A stretch of 64,000 nucleotides of DNA, from contig MNCI01004132.1 of the NCBI GenBank assembly GCA_015680685.1, positions 82,901-146,900 on the forward strand. Reading direction: 5' to 3'. Within the stretch, counting starts at the first letter, position 1; each line of letters starts with the position of its first letter. The notes below the pieces were generated by a model. That model was given only the letters and a program-made list of their open reading frames with translations, searched no databases and had not been told where the DNA came from. The position numbers were made by a program, and so were the translations under genes. Shown here piece by piece: positions 57,960 to 64,000 of the stretch. This stretch comes from Gnetum montanum. Lineage: Eukaryota > Streptophyta > Gnetopsida > Gnetales > Gnetaceae.

Positions 57960-60541
57960 GATTGGACTTGCAATTCAAGAGGCTACATTTGATGTCGAAT
58001 GTCCTGATAAGGTTCCATAACTCTTGGTAATCATTCATTCTTTTGGCTAGGTTCTTAGCAACTGATCTTTGATCTATAAATCTAGCTTTAAGAACTTCAA
58101 GCTCAGCATTAGCTATTTCTAACTTTTGCTTTGTGTCTTTGTCGTGCTTAAACTTTGCCTCATATAAGAAGTATGAGCTAGCCACTTATTTCCCTAGCTC
58201 TAACCATAGTCTTTCAGTAGTTAGCATTACCATGTTTGCATATCAGAGGTTGGCTAACACCATATATTCTATCATCTTTTTAATCTGTAACTCTTTTAGT
58301 TGGACTTCAACTTTGTTGTAGGTGTTTAACCTATTAAATATGGGCTACCACATGTCACCTCTTTTTTGGAGTTACTAAAGGACCTTGTTCATCTTTGCCA
58401 TTCCTAGTTGGATTTTCTTTTCATTGACTTCTTTCAGAAGTCCAACTTGGTCCCTTTGGTGATTCTTGACTTGTTCAAAATTTAGGGCCTCATTCTTCTA
58501 GGCGACTATCTCAATGGTCAATTTCTAGTAAAGCACATAGACTTCTTCCATCAAGAGATTTCAATTTTGAATAGCCAACCTCCTCAAATCCATGTTCACC
58601 TCAACAAGTTACACCTACTACTATTGCAAAAATTCTACCATTTGACATTTTCTGTGCCTTGACATTTTGCAAGTGATGATTTTCTTTTGCCAAAACTAGA
58701 TTCTTCTTGCAAACTTGTGATAAGTCCTTCCTGATGTTGTAGGCCAAGGCCTCTGATAAGATTGCATCAATGACCACCACCTCCTTTGTGTTCTCAACCT
58801 CTTTCAATCTATTTTGAAGCTTTTGGAAAGCTTCAACCCTTGTAATTACCTAGATAAGAATAGTGGGATCAACTAAATGGACTCTCAATTCTGAAACCTT
58901 AGTTGCCAACCATCAATTTTCAAATATGGCTACATTGAGTTGGGCATTAGTGATGATGATCTTACCCTTAGCTTCTATTAGCTTCAACTAGGTTGCAGTA
59001 ATGTTTTCTAGGAGATTGAAGACATCTAGAAGTGGGTGCTTGGTCCCCACCAATCAATAAAGCACCTCCTTGTGCTAGGCTACACTTAGCCTCCCACTTA
59101 CTCCTGTAGACATCTGCACATCTTTGAGTGTAGCAATGTCTATCATGACTACCATAGAATTTTTTAGCTCCTCTGCTATGTGATAAGCCATCACCTCTAC
59201 TACTATCTCCTATCCATGATGTTGCATCACTAAGATAGTTATCCCCTCACCCTTCTCATGGCACACAAAAAAGTGACAACATTCCCAAAGATATCAAGGA
59301 ATTTTTTTTGTCCTGGGATGGACACTATCACTTCCTAAGCACTTTGATTTGACCTCATAAGCACTTGCATCCTTTGTGCAAAGAATAATAATGTAATCTC
59401 CTCCAACCAACTAATGGTTTAGGTAACTTTGTTAAGGTGACCCAATGTTGGTTAGTAGATAGAAGGTTTTCCACCACTTGGTCCTTCTTTCTACTACTGT
59501 AGGAGTTTCTCATGGAACTTCTGCATGTGCTTGATGGTAGCACAAGCTTTCGACATTATTTTTTGAGTTGGTGATGGCTGCTCTTCTTCTTATAGCTTGG
59601 CAAGCTCTTTATCCTTCATCATCTCCTACCAAGATGCAAAAGGAGCATGATGAAGTGCATCATTGGCATAATGAGCTATGCCTCACCTTTTGCAAATTTT
59701 TTTAATGAGGCAAAAAAAGAGGAGCATCTTCCTCCAATGCACATTTTCTTTAAATATTTTTTTGATTTCCAGGAAGATGAGTTGTGGGAGGTTAACTAGG
59801 AATTTTCCACTTAGAGTGACACACAAAGAGGAAGAGAAGGCAATGATTTTCCTTGGCCTCACTATTGGGTTGAGGTGATAGGCCACAATTTTGCAATGTA
59901 TCCATTCTACCTTGGTGAGTGCATCACACTCCTTATGATCCACTTGATAGCACCATTGGACCCATTCTTTCTTGACTTATAGATCTCCTGCATTAAATTT
60001 ATACCAAGGTTTCTCAAGTGTCAAGTAACCCAAGGGCCTCTAAAATGACCTTGATTGAATAGGACACACTAATGTCTTTAATCTTAATCATGGCATCTAC
60101 CTGCCTATTATTTTAAAAGAGGTATGTTTCTCCAATCTACCACTTCCCACTATATGTGAGTATAGGCCACATGGAAGATCCTTCAAGTTGTATTTTTACC
60201 TCTTCTAGTTCCATGTCCAAGAAGGAACCAAAGTTAAGATTTTGGAGAACCCCACTTTGGACTCCCTTGAAATGAATTTACCTTAGCTAGGCCTCCTTCA
60301 AGGTGAGTTCCAAGTTTGGTCCAAGCCCAAGCACCTTGTTTCACAAAAATTGACTAGTTTCAACTACAGGAATCTAGCAAATAGATTTCACTTTGCTCTC
60401 CTATCAAAGAGGTCCCATGGCATTTGTTTCAATTGCTTCTTATTGGGGCTATTATGGCTATTGGCCTCATTCCCCTTTTGGTCTCTTGTCCCTTAGATTG
60501 AACAATCCTCCCTCCCCTAGTGTTTTCAGTTTTAGTGTCAT
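57960..60541 (-). pseudogene. Element E third ORF, partial
   Basis: The ATG at 60541 (MTLKLK) follows TTGCAA, a decayed acceptor. The sequence follows element D closely, including the coiled-coil segment NTKEVVVIDAILSEALAYNI (about 58795-58735). It stops at about 57960, before the C-terminal block. There are many stops and shifts. Confidence 0.65.
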
Positions 60542-61540
60542 TTGCAATCATAGCATAACCAAGGATTAGCTTTTAATGTGTAACTTAGAATACTTTGATA
60601 CCTTGTCTCCTTGAAGTTGTAATTATGGTAGATTGATTATTTTACTTTATTTGATTTGAATATCTACTCAAGTTCATTGTTAATGTTTAACTTACCTGAG
60701 TTAGTGATCTTTAATATTATTTTAGTAGTTAAACCTTATGGGAGTTAGAAAAATTTTGAAAAATTATTCTATCAAAAACCTATGATTTTTAGTCCCCCAT
60801 GACATAAATCTTAGCTCCAATAGTTGTAGGATCAAAGAAGGGAGTCATTTGGGAAAGTGGTTAAAACATTATGGAGTTGGGAAGGCTCTAAGCTCTGAAA
60901 ATTGCAAAAGCTACCTTAGCATTTGTGAGAAAATGGCAAAGTTTTCCTTAGTATCAATGCATATATATAGTATTTTTGTGTTTATGTCAACAAGGATGCA
61001 TTAATGCATTGGGCTACATCAATGCAACTAAAAATAACAAATTTTAAAATTAAAAAATTAAGTAAAAATAAGGAGTTTTAATATGAAATTTGGGTTCAAA
61101 GAAAGTCAAAAAAACTCAAGAATAAGGTCAAATTCACAAAGAGGATTAGAAATAATCTTAAAAATGAGATTTACTTAGAAACCATTAGCCAAGTATTGTA
61201 AAATTGAATTTAATCAATGTGGAGGTCATAAATTTTGAAAGCAAAAATGACTAAAGGATAAGGAACTTAATCATCCTAACCAAGGAGTATGCAAGTGGAT
61301 CCTCCCCATAGTAGGCTCATGTCCTTAATGCCCTTACATACCCTTAAACTAAGGTTTTTGTGAGCCCCAAGGATGATTAATGGTTGTGGATTGTTAAAAA
61401 CTAAATCAATAAAGAAATCATTTAAGAATTTTGACTATTTACCAATCGAACCCATAAAGACATTCATGAGAAGAGATAGTGAGATGTTATTGTTGGCACA
61501 TTTTGGCCATTTCATAGAATAGAGATATGAGACGATTGAA
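60542..61540 (-). other. Element E spacer
   Basis: Contains the GGATCCTCCCCATAGTAGGC landmark (61296-61315), also present in A at 9992 and in B in altered form. The match to the A spacer fades at about 61540, just before the xanthine dehydrogenase fragment. No gene is seen. Confidence 0.55.
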
Positions 61541-61564
61541 ACCATGGCTCAAGTCTAAAGAATT

Positions 61565-62055
61565 CCACAACAGTTAACTAACCACAAAGTTGGAATAGAA
61601 ATGAAATTCAAGAGGATGTAGTACAATGTTCTTATTGCGGCTACTCATGTTGTTGAATTGAATGTTTTAAAAATCAAGGGATGATGACATTGCAATTGGG
61701 AATGTTGGCATGAGAGTTTATCTAGAGTCAAAAGCAAATGGTGTGTCAATTGCAGATATTTCTCTAGCTTATGGTAGGGTAGCCCTAGTTACTTTATCTA
61801 TAATAAAGACACGAGAGTTTCTTATTGGAAAGCCATGGACATTTGATACTTTTGAGAATGCTTTCAAGGTGCTACAACAAGATGTTTCAATAAAAAAATG
61901 ATGCTCCTAGTGGCATGGCTGAGTTCAGGAAATCATTGACGTTGAGTTTTCTTTTCAAATTCTATCTTTGGGTGTCTAAAAAGGTCTATGAGAATCAGCA
62001 TGATGGAACATGAGTGGGTCTTCCAGTTGCTCATTTCTCAGCAAAGTTTCAAGTT
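61565..62055 (+). pseudogene. XDH: Xanthine dehydrogenase fragment: FAD domain into start of Mo domain
   Basis: The plus strand reads DDDIAIGNVGMRVYLESK, then [43 protein letters not shown] and, after a one-base shift, [19 protein letters not shown] with [12 protein letters not shown]. These are hallmark strings of plant xanthine dehydrogenase in the second half of the FAD-binding domain. About 35 residues are then missing, and GT[18 protein letters not shown] matches the GTSVGSPEVHLSARMQVTG start of the molybdopterin part. Weaker homology begins near 61565. The enzyme oxidises hypoxanthine and xanthine to urate in purine breakdown. No intron is visible within the piece. Frameshifts, stops and the deletion make it dead. 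Confidence 0.85.
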
Positions 62056-62295
62056 TAGGACTCACTGGTACAAAAATTGGCTATGGAAAAGGTGGTTGTG
62101 GAGCATGCACTGTTCTTGTGTCTCATTATGATCCAGAGAAATAGAAATCAATTCATCGAGTTTGGCTCTATTGTACTCTATAGAGGGAATGCATGTAATT
62201 ACTATGGAGGGTGTAGGAAATCAACAAAATCTTCATCCTATCCAGGAATTGTTGGCTAAATCTCATGAATCTCAATGTGGATTCTGCACACCAGG
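62056..62295 (+). pseudogene. XDH: Xanthine dehydrogenase fragment: N-terminal 2Fe-2S domain
   Basis: The next bases read [20 protein letters not shown], then SHYDPEK; a small deletion and shift follow, then LLYSIEGMHVITMEGVGN, LHPIQELLAKSHESQCGFC and TPG. This is the plant-type 2Fe-2S ferredoxin domain from the N-terminus of the same enzyme. The first cluster cysteine is Tyr ([10 protein letters not shown] for GCGEGGCGAC), while the QCGFC cysteine pair is kept. Homology stops after CTPG. In a normal gene this piece lies several hundred codons before the fragment at 61565-62055; here it follows directly. Confidence 0.85.
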
Positions 62296-62874
62296 AAGTA
62301 AAAAAAATATGAACGGTGAGACAGAAACCACTAAAACAGGAACAATTAGTAGAACCATATGCATGTTTGGCCATGCGAATTTCAAAGATCTCCCAACAGG
62401 TGAAATCTGGAAAATTACAACAAAAGCAATCAAATGTAAATTAATGCAATAATCTGTAACAAACAAAACTGGGCGAATCTGCCAACAAAAATTTCTGTGA
62501 ACAGTTCCACGCAAAACCAAACCCAAAATGGGCACAGAGAGGAAGCGGAGAAATCGTAGTTCACTCCGTTTTGTTGTAGAGCAGAGCAGCCATGGGGACA
62601 TCAGAAACTTCTTGAGAGCCGTGGCGGTGCTTCCACCATGGCATGGGCGCGAGGTGCCAGGGCATGCATGCCTCTGGATGGTCTACAGTTTTTGGTGGCA
62701 TTTTGTAGTCCACGATCGAAGGCAACGGTGAAGAAGGCGGAAGCAGCACCAGCACGACATTGTCTATATTTACGCTGCGGTGCCATGAACAAGAAATTTG
62801 CATGATGTCGGCATTTTCCTAGACAAACCAACAACGCCTATCATCCATGGCTAGCCATTTCTGCTAGGGTTAGG
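62296..62874. other. Transition into GC-rich patch, no gene recognised
   Basis: From about 62460 the sequence becomes GC- and CpG-rich compared with the rest of the window. Several open frames of 67-109 codons overlap on both strands (62272-62834), which is expected for GC-rich DNA, and I do not recognise any of them. It may be part of a gene promoter or another captured gene piece. Confidence 0.35.
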
Positions 62875-63012
62875 ATGCATCCATTTTTCGATGTGCGACC
62901 CAGCGAGGATGTGCTTGTTGAGAAGGAGCTAAAGCCGAAGTCGCCAAACCCTGCGCCAAAGAAAACCTTCTTCAAGTCCGCGACTGCGTCATATGCTCTA
63001 CCACTGTTTTAA
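62875..63012 (+). CDS. Short GC-rich ORF, 45 residues, unknown
   Basis: The ATG at 62875 starts MHPFFDVRPSEDVLVEKELK; the end is FKSATASYALPLF and TAA at 63010. The frame is also open upstream to about 62805 (PWLAISARV). Codon use is GC-rich and the composition is that of an ordinary hydrophilic protein, unlike the neighbouring AT-rich DNA. It could be a first or last exon of a host gene or a captured fragment. I do not recognise it, and without transcript evidence it may be chance. Confidence 0.25.
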   Translation: MHPFFDVRPSEDVLVEKELKPKSPNPAPKKTFFKSATASYALPLF

Positions 63013-63593
63013 AGATAGAAAAAGACTGCAATTAGCAAATCCATGTGAGAAATGAGATGCAGGAAACAACACTGCAAATTTCTATGGCAAATATTGCAGA
63101 CCTCTTTTTGAAACCTAACAAAGTTAGAGGTGGATCATTGCGAAAAGGGGAATTTCAATATTTGAATTTGAATAAAATGGTTCTCGCAAGTAGTTTTCTA
63201 TTGCAGGAAATTAAAATTTTGTAGATCGCCTGTTCTCTTTTTGTTCTTGCATTCATGCTGATAGACCATCCAACAAACATTCTTCCCCAAAGCTCTACTC
63301 CAGCTTCTTGGTGGATGGAAGTTTCTACATCATCTGAGGGCTTCAATATTTTTTTTTTACTTCACAAAGAACAAATCAAATAGCAAATCTCTGATAAAAC
63401 AGGGCCCTGTGGGAAAAATGTTTATGTGTTTTTGAGGGTTAGATTACATGATTTTATAATACCATCCAACCGCCACCTCCTATATTGCCAAGAAAAAGCA
63501 AAATAAAGAGGATATATATGTATGGGATAAGTTGCAACTATAGCTTGTATTTCTATGCAACTTAGTGATTGTATTTTAATTTTCTATGATATT
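63013..63593. other. AT-rich stretch, nothing recognised
   Basis: No coding remnants were seen. It may contain the start of the LTR suspected at the right end. Confidence 0.3.
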
Positions 63594-63900
63594 GTCTCCA
63601 CAATGGCCACATGTCAACTATAGCCTTATTGTCTCCACAATGGCCACATGTCAACTATAGCCTTTTTGTCTCCACAATGGCCACTTGTCAACTGAATGAA
63701 GACACTTGGCGACTGAAAGGCCACTTGTCAACTGCATGGGACACGTGTCAACTACAACTTATTTCTCTCCATGGTGAACACTTGGTGACTGAACAAAGAA
63801 ACTTGGTGACTGAACGAAGACACTTGGTGACTGAACGAAGACACTTGGCAACTAAATGAAGACACTTGGCAATTACATGGGACACTTGTCAACTATAGCT
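63594..63900 (+). repeat. Two-unit minisatellite (37-bp and 21-bp units)
   Basis: Three 37-bp units start at 63594, 63631 and 63668 (each beginning GTCTCCACAATGGCCAC). They are followed by about nine units of roughly 21 bp built on ACACTTGGTGACTGAACGA with variants such as ACACTTGTCAACT and one ACACGTGTCAACT (a G-box). Because 21 is divisible by three, the array reads as repeats of HLVTERR on the plus strand, which I take as a by-product. Confidence 0.85.
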
Positions 63901-64000
63901 TTTTTGTCTCTATGGTGGTTAAACCACCCAAGATATTTTGTAACTTCCCTACCTACCTTTGAACCCTATAAAAAGGCTTCAGGGGTCAAGGAGGAAGGAT
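63901..64000 (+). promoter_or_regulatory. TATA box downstream of the array, probable LTR promoter
   Basis: CTATAAAAAGGC (about 63966-63977) follows the repeat array by some 70 bases and is followed by CAGGGGTCAAGGAGG. An upstream repeat array plus TATA box is a common layout of plant LTR U3 regions. The element itself would lie beyond the window, so this remains a suggestion. Confidence 0.4.

Larger units (their letters stand above)
57960..61540 (-). mobile_element. Element E: truncated gypsy fragment (third ORF and spacer)
   Basis: Runs parallel to 49510-52260 of element D and then to the spacer of A (10005-10340). Both LTRs, the C-terminal end of the third ORF and all of gag-pol are missing. 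It lies between an integrase tail of another element (F) and xanthine dehydrogenase fragments, so both of its ends are rearrangement junctions. Confidence 0.78.

Noticed and set aside
61710-62452. A functional xanthine dehydrogenase gene
   Set aside because: The domains are out of order, a stretch is missing, frames shift and a cluster cysteine is lost. It is a pseudogene or captured fragment.
63611-63859. Repeat protein with HLVTERR units
   Set aside because: It results from a 21-bp non-coding tandem repeat. The frame has no conserved start context and changes character with the unit variants.
63594-63900. CRISPR-like array
   Set aside because: The units are contiguous or nearly so with graded variants and no unique spacers. 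It is a minisatellite in plant DNA.

Overview
The window looks like intergenic repeat DNA from a large plant nuclear genome. It is strongly AT-rich and filled with old, mutated, nested retrotransposons. I found no intact protein gene. Most recognisable coding sequence belongs to one group of Ty3/gypsy LTR elements whose primer-binding sites resemble the 3' end of plant tRNA-Asp. They carry gag, protease, reverse transcriptase (RT), RNase H and integrase, plus an extra third ORF downstream of integrase, as in the Tat/Athila branch. The age of the nests and the slow C-to-T decay would suit a gymnosperm, but that is only an inference.

Layout. 1-5149: AT-rich, with LINE remnants, an unclassified repeat family (called R1 here) and tRNA-derived SINE-like pieces. 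5150-38575: a three-level nest. Element A (minus strand) lies inside the RT gene of a LINE. Element B (minus) lies inside the RNase H region of A. Element C (plus, gag-only) lies inside the 3' LTR of B. Each insertion has a recognisable 5-bp target duplication, and by eye the LTR pairs grow more alike from A to B to C, as nesting order predicts. 38576-39780: the rest of the LINE RT; removing A and one duplication copy restores its reading frame. 41436-43406: an unusual palindromic element, LTR-PBS-leader joined head to head with leader-PBS-LTR. 43501-44444: a solo LTR with a perfect duplication. 44690-45957: a decayed lysine-rich coding region of unknown origin. 46790-47275: a GC-rich island with a plant-type core promoter and a possible first exon. 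48132-53713: truncated element D. 53715-55500: R1. 57640-57955: integrase tail of a different gypsy element (F). 57960-61540: truncated element E.

61565-62295: fragments of a plant xanthine dehydrogenase gene in scrambled order, with the FAD/Mo-domain part ahead of the N-terminal 2Fe-2S part. Next come a second GC-rich patch with a short ORF (62460-63012) and a minisatellite just upstream of a TATA box (63594-64000), probably the start of another LTR that runs off the window.

How the parts work together. In the gypsy family, gag and pol would be made from the full-length RNA. The third ORF starts at an ATG directly behind a splice-acceptor sequence, so it was probably expressed from a spliced RNA, as proposed for env-like ORFs of plant elements. 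Element C kept the LTRs, PBS, gag, acceptor and a shortened third ORF but has no pol, so it must have depended on relatives such as A or B.
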